A stretch of 7,204 nucleotides of DNA from Rhodospirillaceae bacterium (GTDB lineage Bacteria > Pseudomonadota > Alphaproteobacteria > Rhodospirillales > Rhodospirillaceae), in the NCBI GenBank assembly GCA_016937315.1, contig JAFGWD010000261.1, positions 1 through 7,204 of the forward strand. Direction: 5' to 3'. The notes beneath the pieces are model-generated. The model saw nothing but the letters and a program-made list of their open reading frames with translations. It did not search any database and was not told where the DNA came from. The position numbers were made by a program, and so were the translations under genes. Shown one piece after another: positions 1 to 6,581 of this stretch. Each line of letters starts with the position of its first letter. The stretch's first letter is position 1.

Positions 1-1106
1 AGACGCCCGCCGGGCCGCACCAAACGCGCCGCACTGTTCAAAATCCGTGCCTGCAAGGCCGTCAACTCGACCAAGCCTTCGGGACGGAACCGCCACCGCG
101 CATCGGGGTTGCGACGCCATGTTCCGGACCCACTGCACGGCGCATCCACCAGGACACGATCGGCCGTCCCTTTATGGCGTTTCACCCACTTATCGGTTTC
201 ACCGGACAACGCACGCCGGGTCACGTTGAAGGCACCGGCACGACGCAAGCGAATGGCAGAACGATCCAACCGCGCCTGCGCCACATCGCACGCGATCAAG
301 CGCCCAGAATTGCCCATGGCCGCCGACAAGGCCAAGGTTTTTCCGCCCGCTCCGGCACAGAAATCGACCACCGTTTCACCGTGTCGCGCATCGACAAGAA
401 GCGCCGCCAACTGTGCGCTTTCATCCTGCACCTCGACGGCCCCGTCTTTGAACGTCACCGTTGCGGCCACGTTGGAGCGCTCTACACAACGCAGGCCCAA
501 GGGCGAAAACCGCATCGGCTTGGTGGCAATACCCTCGGCGGCCAGACGCGCCGCCACGGCGTCACGATCGGCTTTCAGAGTATTCACCCGCAAATCGACG
601 CTGCCCTCGGTCCGCGCGGCAGCGATTTCCGCCTCACGGTTATCGCCATAAATCTCCAGGAAGCGCGGCCACAGCCACTCTGGCGTTTCCGCCCAAGCCC
701 ACTCTGGCCGCTCAGAGGTTTTGACCTGACGCAGCGTGGTGATCCAATCTTGATCCCGCGTAGACAGGACCTCTGGTGCGTAGGCTTCACCCGTAAACAG
801 GGCGAGATCAACGTCACCGACCTTCTTTTCCTGTACGCACAGCGCCATCACCAACCGCCGCCCGGATTCCGCCCGGACCACGGCATCGGTCAGATTCCGC
901 CCCTCCGCGAGGGCACAATCTGCGGCCAAACGCGCACGATAGCGCATCACCTTCCAAAACAGATCGGAAACCGCACGACGATCCCCCGAACCGATGTAAC
1001 GGCGGTCACGCAAAAAGTCATGGAGGACCCGATCCGCCGGACGGTCCTCCATACGCGCCATATCCAGCGCCTCGATCACCGCCTGCAGGCGTCCGCCCGG
1101 AGTCAT
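1..1106 (-). CDS. RsmB/NOP-family rRNA (cytosine-C5) methyltransferase, C-terminus missing at window edge
   Basis: This gene encodes a SAM-dependent RNA m5C methyltransferase of the RsmB/NOP/NSUN family, which methylates cytosines in rRNA in the cytoplasm. The 368 visible codons have no stop. The N-terminal ~165 residues look like the helical NusB-like RNA-binding part of RsmB. Family signatures follow: LRVNTLK (172-178), VQDESAQLAALL (about 226-237), SAM-binding motif I VVDFCAGAGGKT (246-257), and motif IV DAPCSGSGT (321-329) with the conserved Cys324. The gene ends at the window edge just after VRPGG, so the later motif with the TC cysteine nucleophile is not visible. The ATG at 1106 lies 3 nt after the guaB stop and has no clear Shine-Dalgarno sequence, so it is probably translated by coupling to guaB. 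Whether it is the orthologue of E. coli RsmB (16S m5C967) or another member of the family cannot be decided here, so no symbol is given. Confidence 0.93.
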   Translation of the reverse strand, partial: MTPGGRLQAVIEALDMARMEDRPADRVLHDFLRDRRYIGSGDRRAVSDLFWKVMRYRARLAADCALAEGRNLTDAVVRAESGRRLVMALCVQEKKVGDVDLALFTGEAYAPEVLSTRDQDWITTLRQVKTSERPEWAWAETPEWLWPRFLEIYGDNREAEIAAARTEGSVDLRVNTLKADRDAVAARLAAEGIATKPMRFSPLGLRCVERSNVAATVTFKDGAVEVQDESAQLAALLVDARHGETVVDFCAGAGGKTLALSAAMGNSGRLIACDVAQARLDRSAIRLRRAGAFNVTRRALSGETDKWVKRHKGTADRVLVDAPCSGSGTWRRNPDARWRFRPEGLVELTALQARILNSAARLVRPGGR

Positions 1107-1109
1107 ACT

Positions 1110-2576
1110 CTAGACCGACGGAGGCTGATAGTTCGGGGCTTCGCGCGTAATGGCCACGTCATGGACATGGCTTTCGCGGAACCCCGCACCAGTGATACGA
1201 CGGAAACGCGCCCGTTCGTGCAGATCCGTAATCGTTGCATTGCCCGTGTACCCCATGGCCGCCTTCAAGCCACCCACCAACTGGTGGATGATCGGAGCCA
1301 CCGGCCCCTTATAAGGCACGCGGCCTTCCACACCTTCCGGCACCAGTTTCAGGGTGTCCTTAACCTCTTGCTGGAAATAGCGATCAGCCGAGCCCCGCGC
1401 CATCGCACCAAGGGACCCCATGCCGCGATAGGATTTATAAGACCGCCCCTGGAACATAAAGACCTCGCCCGGCGCTTCATCGGTGCCAGACAACAAAGAT
1501 CCCATCATCACGGTGTCTGCGCCCGCCGCCATCGCCTTAGCCATGTCGCCCGAGTTCTTCAAACCGCCATCCGCAATCAGCGGAACACCCGCTGCACGGC
1601 ACACTTTCGAAGCTTCAAGAATCGCCGAAAACTGCGGCACTCCAACGCCAGCGACAATGCGCGTGGTACAAATCGAACCTGGCCCAATGCCGACCTTGAC
1701 ACCATCGGCACCGGCATCAATCAAAGCCTGTGCACCTTCCGGCGTCGCAACATTACCGGCAATAATTTGCGTGGTCGTGGTCAGTTTCTTAATCGCCCGC
1801 ACCGCCTCCAACACGCCCATGGAGTGACCATGCGCGGTATCGACAACAATGACATCGCAGCCGGCCTCAATCAAAGCCAACGCACGGTCCATGCCATCGG
1901 CACCAACACCGGTGGCCGCAGCAACCCGCAACCGTCCGTGGGGATCTTTGCACGAATTGGGATAGGTCTGAGCCTTTTCCATATCCTTGACGGTGATCAA
2001 GCCAATGCAGCGATAGGCTTCATCCACCACCACCAGCTTTTCGATGCGGTGTTGATGCAACAAACGCTTGGCCTCGGCACGATCAACCGTCTCAGCGACG
2101 GTGATCAGGTCATCCTTGGTCATCAACTCAGAGACACTCAACCGAGGATCGGTCGCAAACCGCACATCACGGTTGGTCAGAATGCCTTTCAGCTTGCTGG
2201 ACCCACGCTCAACCACAGGAATACCGGAAATCCGATGGTGATCCATTAAGGACAACGCATCGGCAAGAGTCTGATCGGGATAGATGGTCACCGGATTGAC
2301 CACCATGCCAGACTCAAATTTCTTCACGCGTCGAACTTCTTCGGCCTGTTCGGTAATCCCCATGTTCTTGTGGATGACACCCATGCCGCCCGACTGCGCC
2401 ATGGCAATCGCCATTGGAGCCTCGGTCACTGTGTCCATCGCTGCTGAAATCAAGGGAATGCCAAGCTCAATGTCGCGGGTGAGCCGGGTCTTGGTCTGCG
2501 CCTGTGCCGGAAGCACTGTGGATTCGGCGGGGACCAGAAGCACATCGTCAAAAGTCAGAGCTTCTTCGATACGCAC
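1110..2576 (-). CDS. guaB: IMP dehydrogenase (GuaB)
   Basis: GuaB oxidises IMP to XMP with NAD+, the committed and rate-limiting step of GMP synthesis in the cytoplasm. From the GTG at 2576 the protein has 488 residues, the same length as E. coli GuaB. It begins RIEEALTFDDVLLVPA and reaches the substrate-region motif SAAMDTVTE. Two CBS domains (about 92-205) are inserted in the TIM barrel, as usual for the family. Then come VDTAHGHS, GNVAT, the active-site loop GIGPGSICTTR with catalytic Cys303, IADGG, and the mobile flap EGRVPYKG with Arg419 and Tyr422. No key residue is missing. This start is preferred because AGGAGG lies 5 nt upstream. A longer reading from a GTG at 2615 would overlap the likely -10 box and adds residues not typical of the family. 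The RsmB/NOP gene follows after 3 nt. Confidence 0.97.
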   Translation of the reverse strand: MRIEEALTFDDVLLVPAESTVLPAQAQTKTRLTRDIELGIPLISAAMDTVTEAPMAIAMAQSGGMGVIHKNMGITEQAEEVRRVKKFESGMVVNPVTIYPDQTLADALSLMDHHRISGIPVVERGSSKLKGILTNRDVRFATDPRLSVSELMTKDDLITVAETVDRAEAKRLLHQHRIEKLVVVDEAYRCIGLITVKDMEKAQTYPNSCKDPHGRLRVAAATGVGADGMDRALALIEAGCDVIVVDTAHGHSMGVLEAVRAIKKLTTTTQIIAGNVATPEGAQALIDAGADGVKVGIGPGSICTTRIVAGVGVPQFSAILEASKVCRAAGVPLIADGGLKNSGDMAKAMAAGADTVMMGSLLSGTDEAPGEVFMFQGRSYKSYRGMGSLGAMARGSADRYFQQEVKDTLKLVPEGVEGRVPYKGPVAPIIHQLVGGLKAAMGYTGNATITDLHERARFRRITGAGFRESHVHDVAITREAPNYQPPSV

Positions 2577-2581
2577 CTTCG

Positions 2582-2587
2582 CCTCCT
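2582..2587 (-). promoter_or_regulatory. Shine-Dalgarno sequence of guaB
   Basis: The minus strand reads CAGGAGGCGAAG just before GTG. The full AGGAGG core is separated from the GTG at 2576 by 5 nt. This decides the start codon in favour of 2576 over the in-frame GTG at 2615. Confidence 0.85.
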
Positions 2588-2606
2588 GGAGAATTTTCAA
2601 TGCCGC

Positions 2607-2634
2607 ACTATACACATTTGCGCGGCAGAGAAAA
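2607..2634 (-). promoter_or_regulatory. Candidate sigma-70-type promoter for guaB
   Basis: On the minus strand TATAGT (2612-2607) is a good -10 box, matching TATAAT at five of six positions. TTTTCT (2634-2629) lies 16 nt upstream as a weak -35 (three of six). Transcription would begin near 2600, giving a leader of roughly 25 nt with the strong Shine-Dalgarno sequence. This would give guaB its own promoter, separate from rlmE. It is a pattern match only. Confidence 0.45.
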
Positions 2635-2712
2635 GGCTGGAGCGGGACGAAGTCAGGCCGTTTTTTCCACGCTCATTCGCGGCCAAACACCCCGTAAGGC
2701 GCACAAACCCAA

Positions 2713-2753
2713 GCGACGAAGGGACATTGCATGGCTCATTCGTCGCCATGCAA
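2713..2753 (-). other. Overlapping inverted repeats between rlmE and guaB (possible RNA pseudoknot)
   Basis: Two perfect inverted repeats interlock just after the rlmE stop codon. Repeat A pairs TTGCATGGC with GCCATGCAA (2727-2735 and 2745-2753; 9 bp, 9-nt loop). Repeat B pairs GCGACGAA with TTCGTCGC (2713-2720 and 2739-2746; 8 bp). One arm of B lies in the loop of A and the other lies outside A. In RNA, A plus a 6-bp core of B could form an H-type pseudoknot, or the two could be alternative hairpins. On the minus strand the T-run lies before the hairpin rather than after it, so this is not a standard intrinsic terminator. The repeats are seen directly; folding and function are inference. Confidence 0.5.
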
Positions 2754-2761
2754 AAAACGCA

Positions 2762-3475
2762 TTAGAGGTCCGCCGCTTTGCGGAACCCCGTCGCCACCAC
2801 ATACATTTCCGCCGAATCTTTGCGACTGGCTGGCGGTTTGGCGTGGCGCACACTGACGAAATCCCGCTTCATCCCGGCCAAGAATTCCGACTCCGCGCCA
2901 CCTTGAAAAACCTTCGCAACAAAACAGCCGCCTTCGGTCAGGACTTCGCGGGCAAACGCATATGCCAATTCAAGAAGCGCAATAATCCGCAAATGGTCGG
3001 TCTGAGGATGTCCCGTGGTGTTCGCCGCCATATCGGACAGCACCACATCCACAGGCCCGCCCAACAGGGCCTTCAGCCGATCCGGCGCGTCATCCTCGGT
3101 AAAATCACACACAAAAGTGGTGGCTCCTGGCACTTGGTCCATATCCAGGATATCCAGACCAACCACCTGACCGCCAGAGGACTCCGGCTTCACCACCGCC
3201 ACCGCCACCTGAGTCCAGCCCCCCGGCGCACAGCCCAGATCAACCACCCTCTGTCCGGGCTTCAAGATATCGAAACGCTCGTTCAGTTCGACGAGCTTGA
3301 AGGCCGCACGCGACCGATACCCTTCGCGCCGCGCCGCAACCACATAGGGATCATTCAACTGGCGTTGCAACCAACGGGTCGATGACGACTTGCGTCCACG
3401 CGCGGTTTTAACACGCGTATGCAACATCCGCGTGCCCCCCCGGCTTTCGCCTCCCCCTCTCCGATCCCCGCTCAT
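2762..3475 (-). CDS. rlmE: 23S rRNA Um2552 2'-O-ribose methyltransferase RlmE (RrmJ/FtsJ)
   Basis: RlmE transfers a methyl group from SAM to the 2'-OH of U2552 in the A-loop of 23S rRNA, a late step of 50S subunit maturation. The 237 residues contain the whole FtsJ fold. The SAM motif VDLGCAPGGWTQVA starts near residue 78, and SDMAANTTGHPQTDH is at 147-161. The K-D-K-E catalytic tetrad is present as Lys60, Asp148, Lys188 and Glu223. Compared with the E. coli enzyme there is a basic, glycine-rich N-terminal extension of about 20 residues before the RVKTARGRK stretch; I recall similar extensions in alphaproteobacterial homologues. The ATG at 3475 has AAAGGAG 5 nt upstream. The hemerythrin gene ends 16 nt upstream, so the two are probably co-transcribed. 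Confidence 0.95.
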   Translation of the reverse strand: MSGDRRGGGESRGGTRMLHTRVKTARGRKSSSTRWLQRQLNDPYVVAARREGYRSRAAFKLVELNERFDILKPGQRVVDLGCAPGGWTQVAVAVVKPESSGGQVVGLDILDMDQVPGATTFVCDFTEDDAPDRLKALLGGPVDVVLSDMAANTTGHPQTDHLRIIALLELAYAFAREVLTEGGCFVAKVFQGGAESEFLAGMKRDFVSVRHAKPPASRKDSAEMYVVATGFRKAADL

Positions 3476-3480
3476 TCTTA

Positions 3481-3487
3481 CTCCTTT
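3481..3487 (-). promoter_or_regulatory. Shine-Dalgarno sequence of rlmE
   Basis: AAAGGAG on the minus strand, 5 nt before the ATG at 3475, supports that start. It lies inside the 16-nt gap after the hemerythrin stop codon, so rlmE can be translated independently on a shared transcript. Confidence 0.8.
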
Positions 3488-3491
3488 ACGA

Positions 3492-3929
3492 TCAAGTCTT
3501 GGTCGAGGGCAACGGCTGCCGCAGCACGGACGGGGTGCCCTTCGTTATGGCTAAGGACGCCATATCCTCGTTTTGCATATGCGGCACCAAACAGGTCAGA
3601 ACCCAACGCGCCAACTGTGCACCAACACCGGGGTGGCGCGAGACCAAATTGAAACGCATCGCCTCGACATCCAGGATCAGGGACGCATGCGCCCGCCGAT
3701 GTTTCGCCAACCCAGGCGCACGAATCGAAGCCAGAAAGGCTTCCTCTTCCGCAAAATGATAGCGCGTATAGTTTTCCAGGGCGGCTAAAGCCTCAGTCGC
3801 AATATCGACAGTGCGGTGGGTGTCCAAAGCCTCGAACAAAAGATCAGCGAATTCCAAAAGCCGCCGATGCTGGATGTCAATCACCCAGTTGCCTGTGGCG
3901 TAATCATCCGACCAAGGGAATCTGCTCAC
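3492..3929 (-). CDS. Bacteriohemerythrin (single-domain diiron O2-binding protein)
   Basis: This is a small soluble protein that binds O2 at a non-haem diiron site. Bacterial members are linked to oxygen storage, delivery or sensing. From the GTG at 3929 it has 145 residues and is essentially one hemerythrin domain starting SRFPWSDDYATGN, with a short C-terminal tail. All seven iron ligands are visible, and from the second ligand on their spacing matches the Methylococcus protein. Numbered from the longer alternative start they are His25 (IDIQH), His62 and Glu66 (YHFAEEE), His81 and His85 (KHRRAH), His121 and Asp126 (PHMQNED). The GTG at 3929 is preferred because GAGG lies 6 nt upstream. A GTG at 3941 would add four residues (149 in all) but has only a weak GAG. 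The gene sits 21 nt after the TPR-glycosyltransferase stop and 16 nt before rlmE. No signalling domain is fused to it, so its specific role is unknown. Confidence 0.9.
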   Translation of the reverse strand: MSRFPWSDDYATGNWVIDIQHRRLLEFADLLFEALDTHRTVDIATEALAALENYTRYHFAEEEAFLASIRAPGLAKHRRAHASLILDVEAMRFNLVSRHPGVGAQLARWVLTCLVPHMQNEDMASLAITKGTPSVLRQPLPSTKT

Positions 3930-3950
3930 GCCACACCTCACACTTCGTTC

Positions 3951-6020
3951 TCAAAGCGGGGTATACCCTTCCATTGGCTTGGCGGCAATCGCTTTCGCGC
4001 TCCCGTGTGATGTCCCCCAACCACGCGCCCAAACCGCCAAATGCGCGGCGATATCAGCAATCGCCCAACCCCGACCAGAAACATCAGAGAAGACCCGTAT
4101 CCCCGTCGAGTCGCCCTCAGCAACACCACATAACCAAGCATCACACCCCACAGAAACCGCACGACGGGCCATATCCTCGTCATCCGTGACCAAAAGATCA
4201 CATGCCGCCAACGCCCCTGTTTCCGGCATCACAGCAACCACTTCTATTCCCGGCAATGCCCAAACTGGCTCCCAATCCGCCAACAGCACCCCACCGCGAC
4301 AACACAACACAACACGCGGGCGTGTGTGCCCCAAATCGGGACGGATCATTTGCAAACGCGCCAACTCGGCACCCCAAGATGTCTCTCTGGGACGCATCGC
4401 AACCGCAGCCTTGATGTCGTGTTCCGCCGCCCCAATGTCGTCCCCAGCCCAAGCCACCAAACCACGCTCATGCAAAAGCTCGGGCGCATCGGGACGAAAG
4501 GCCAAAGCCGCCTCACAGTCCGCATGCGCCGCATCAAGACGGCCCATTTCCCGCCGAGCGCGAGCCCGATTCAGTAAGGCCTCGACATACCCACCGCGCA
4601 GGGCCAAGGCTTCCGACGCAGCGGCCTCTGCCTCCGCGTGGCATCCCAACTGGTTCAGTGCCGTGGCCAGATTGTTCCAACTGACCGCATTGCCAGGGCG
4701 ATGGTGCACCGCCTTGTGCAGAACTGGCACGGCAGCAGCTACATTCCCCTTTTGAATCAGTAGCGTACCCAAAGCATGAAGGGTTTCGGGATGATCCGGC
4801 GCGGTATCCAGAATGCGTGAAAAAACCTGCTCCGCCTGATGCAAACGCCCAGCACGCTGATGTGCCAAACCATGGCTTAGAGCTTGTGGTAAAGACATCT
4901 CACCACCCGGTTCACGAATATCGACATGCGCCGGTACGGGACGCAATCCAGCCTGTGCCGCAACCAAGGGATAAAAACAAACCTTCGGCGTCAAAAACCG
5001 ACGCGCCACCATCAACCCTGCATCGACCAAACGACGGCGTTCCACGGGATCAGCGATTAAACGCGCCAAAGCCGTGGCAAATTCATCAGCATCATCCGCC
5101 TGCAAGCACGCCGAAGACATCAAAGTGTGAAGGTCGGCAATCGCCCGGGACGTTGCCAGCAAAGGGCGGGCATAGCCCAAGGCTTCGACCACCATAGGCC
5201 CAGCCCCATCACCTTGTTGTGGGGCGACCACCACGTCCACCGCAGAAAAAAACGGCATCGCACGATCCACCGGGCCAACAAAACGAAAATCTGGACAGGC
5301 CCGTCGCACATCTGCGTCACCAATCGCGCCACCCACCACGACTTCGACACCCACACGAACCGCATCCAGCTTAGAATGCCGCCAAACGGAATCGTGTAAC
5401 CAGGACAACGACCCGGAATCCACCCAACCATCGCCAAAAAACACTCCGACCCGCACCACCTTGCCACGTAACGGTGGCAGCGGATCGGCAATCGCCACCG
5501 GGTGCGGCGCAAACGCACAGCGTACCTCCCCCAAGATCGCAACAGCTTGGGCGTACGTTTCCTCGCGTGCAAATAAAACACGGTCAAAACGCCGAGCCAG
5601 CGCAATCATCTGCCCAAAATCCAATCGCGATGCCACGTCTGCGGCCTCAACGTCAAGCAGTGTGGGGATCGTTGCGGGGACAAAATCCGGAACCCACGAC
5701 AAATCATCCGACATCACCAAGACCCGGGAAGGCCATCGATTCGCAATCAAATACCCCAGGCGCGTCGCCGCACGCCGTAAATCCAGGGTTGGAGCCAGAG
5801 CCTCGCAGCGAATTTCCCGCACCGCCGCACTGGCCGCAAGATTGGCCGCCAAGCGCTCAAACTCGCCAAGAGCGGTCCCTAAATAGATGAGGTCAACCGG
5901 CCCCTGCTCGACCAAATACCCCAGCATTTCGCGCTGCCGCGCCGCGCCACCCTGGCCGGAGCGCCAAAAAGCGCGGTCACTGATGAAGACCGAACCAGAA
6001 GACACGAAGGCTTTCTCCAC
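3951..6020 (-). CDS. Probable GT-B glycosyltransferase fused to TPR repeats, with an unidentified C-terminal domain
   Basis: The 689-residue protein has three parts. Residues ~1-345 resemble a GT4-type GT-B glycosyltransferase: a glycine-rich loop after the first strand (SGQGGAARQRE, 21-31) and a C-lobe donor-site segment GPMVVEALGYARPLLAT (274-290). There Glu279 fits the second acid of the EX7E motif, and the first position is Asp271 instead of Glu. Residues 376-545 form five consecutive 34-residue TPR units (376, 410, 444, 478, 512), a protein-binding solenoid. Residues ~567-670 look like a small alpha/beta domain with hydrophobic strands (PRVVLCC, IEVVAVM, CDLLVT) that I do not recognise. 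No signal peptide or membrane helix is evident. Sugar donor and acceptor are unknown; protein or envelope glycosylation is a guess. The start is uncertain: the GTG at 6020 lacks a Shine-Dalgarno sequence, whereas a GTG at 6005 (five residues shorter) has GGAG 9 nt upstream. It is first in an apparent operon with hemerythrin and rlmE. Confidence 0.75.
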   Translation of the reverse strand: MEKAFVSSGSVFISDRAFWRSGQGGAARQREMLGYLVEQGPVDLIYLGTALGEFERLAANLAASAAVREIRCEALAPTLDLRRAATRLGYLIANRWPSRVLVMSDDLSWVPDFVPATIPTLLDVEAADVASRLDFGQMIALARRFDRVLFAREETYAQAVAILGEVRCAFAPHPVAIADPLPPLRGKVVRVGVFFGDGWVDSGSLSWLHDSVWRHSKLDAVRVGVEVVVGGAIGDADVRRACPDFRFVGPVDRAMPFFSAVDVVVAPQQGDGAGPMVVEALGYARPLLATSRAIADLHTLMSSACLQADDADEFATALARLIADPVERRRLVDAGLMVARRFLTPKVCFYPLVAAQAGLRPVPAHVDIREPGGEMSLPQALSHGLAHQRAGRLHQAEQVFSRILDTAPDHPETLHALGTLLIQKGNVAAAVPVLHKAVHHRPGNAVSWNNLATALNQLGCHAEAEAAASEALALRGGYVEALLNRARARREMGRLDAAHADCEAALAFRPDAPELLHERGLVAWAGDDIGAAEHDIKAAVAMRPRETSWGAELARLQMIRPDLGHTRPRVVLCCRGGVLLADWEPVWALPGIEVVAVMPETGALAACDLLVTDDEDMARRAVSVGCDAWLCGVAEGDSTGIRVFSDVSGRGWAIADIAAHLAVWARGWGTSHGSAKAIAAKPMEGYTPL

Positions 6021-6062
6021 AACACCAACGAGATAAATCCACAGACAGCGCAGGCGTTTTCC

Positions 6063-6068
6063 ATAATA
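6063..6068 (-). promoter_or_regulatory. Weak candidate -10 box for the TPR-glycosyltransferase operon
   Basis: The minus strand reads TATTAT (6068-6063), about 43 nt before the GTG at 6020. No convincing -35 box lies 16-18 nt upstream. It is offered only as the best A/T-rich hexamer in the divergent spacer on this strand. Confidence 0.25.
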
Positions 6069-6120
6069 CCCTTCGACACCGCCCGATACACTAAAACGAG
6101 AAGCGCCGCACCTTCAGGGT

Positions 6121-6149
6121 TTTTTAACGCAACGCGAAGAGACTATACT
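6121..6149 (+). promoter_or_regulatory. Candidate sigma-70-type promoter for the lipoprotein-exporter pair
   Basis: TATACT (6144-6149) is a strong -10 box, with TTTTTA (6121-6126) 17 nt upstream as a weak -35. Transcription would start near 6156, leaving a leader of about 27 nt that carries CGGAG (6169-6173) before the GTG at 6183. The tandem AACGC repeat in the spacer could be an operator, but nothing else supports that. Confidence 0.5.
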
Positions 6150-6182
6150 GGAAACACGCTTTTTCAAACGGAGTGTCCGCCG

Positions 6183-6581
6183 GTGCGCCGCCTTTGCATT
6201 CTTGTTTTGCCCCTCATCGCCCTGACCGCGTGTTCGCGATCATCGCTTGACGGCGCGGTCAAAGCCGGGGGGTTGGAAAGACTGACGCCGTTCGAACACG
6301 CCTATCAGGGCTTGTTCGCTGTTGATGTGGCCACCCTGATCGTCACCGACAAGACCATGTTGGATCACATCGTCTCCTATTTTCGGGAAGAAGACTGTTC
6401 TGCCGTTCGGGCCAGTCAAGGCGACCGCTATTGCCGTCCGATCCGAATCGCCTATACCCCACCGCCAGAACCCTTCTGCTATCGGTCACTGGCCGATGTA
6501 TCGTGCTTCTCCACACCCAACCCCTATGGCAGCGACCACCGCATGGGCACCTTCCTGCCTGGCATCACACGCGCACGCTAA
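6183..6581 (+). CDS. Small putative lipoprotein of unknown function
   Basis: The 132-residue product begins with a type II signal peptide: a short basic start (MRR), a hydrophobic core and the lipobox LTAC, with Cys17 as the predicted lipidated residue. The mature protein of ~116 residues should be anchored in the envelope, probably the outer membrane, because no Asp follows the cysteine at +2. It has four further cysteines (72, 84, 99, 108), in DCSAVRASQGDRYC and FCYRSLADVSC, which could form two disulfides in the periplasm. A proline-rich PPPEPF precedes Cys99. I do not recognise a named family. The GTG start has GGAG 9 nt upstream, and a good -10 box lies about 34 nt before it. Its stop codon overlaps the start of the exporter gene by one base, so the two are probably co-translated. 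The lipoprotein call is firm; the role is unknown. Confidence 0.82.
   Translation: MRRLCILVLPLIALTACSRSSLDGAVKAGGLERLTPFEHAYQGLFAVDVATLIVTDKTMLDHIVSYFREEDCSAVRASQGDRYCRPIRIAYTPPPEPFCYRSLADVSCFSTPNPYGSDHRMGTFLPGITRAR

Noticed and set aside
174..2249. A 691-codon open frame on the plus strand opposite the RsmB/NOP and guaB genes
   Set aside because: It is antisense to two well-recognised genes, its product is rich in Arg and His with no family motif, and long antisense frames are expected in GC-rich DNA.
2577..2615. Longer guaB start at the GTG at 2615
   Set aside because: It would overlap the likely -10 box and lacks a ribosome-binding site, while the GTG at 2576 has a perfect AGGAGG and gives the usual 488 residues.
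2597..2749. A 50-codon minus-strand ORF in the rlmE-guaB spacer
   Set aside because: There is no Shine-Dalgarno sequence, it starts inside the inverted repeat, it runs through the guaB promoter, and its product has no recognisable features.
2727..2753. Intrinsic terminator after rlmE
   Set aside because: The 9-bp stem is good, but on the minus strand the T-run precedes it; the sequence after the stem is TGTCCC.
3139..3158. Short tandem repeat (ATATCCAG) inside rlmE
   Set aside because: It is explained by the coding sequence for LDILDMD in the conserved part of the enzyme.
3979..4755. A 258-codon plus-strand frame opposite the TPR region
   Set aside because: It is the antisense shadow of the TPR-coding frame, with Ala/Pro/Ser/Arg-rich sequence and no domain.
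6098..6126. Possible hairpin plus T-run (GAAG/CTTC then TTTTTT) in the divergent spacer
   Set aside because: The stem is only 4 bp, does not abut the T-run, and no plus-strand gene ends here for it to terminate.
6431..6580. Upstream extension of the exporter ORF
   Set aside because: These 50 codons lie out of frame inside the lipoprotein gene, and the LysE-family N-terminus begins exactly at the ATG at 6581.
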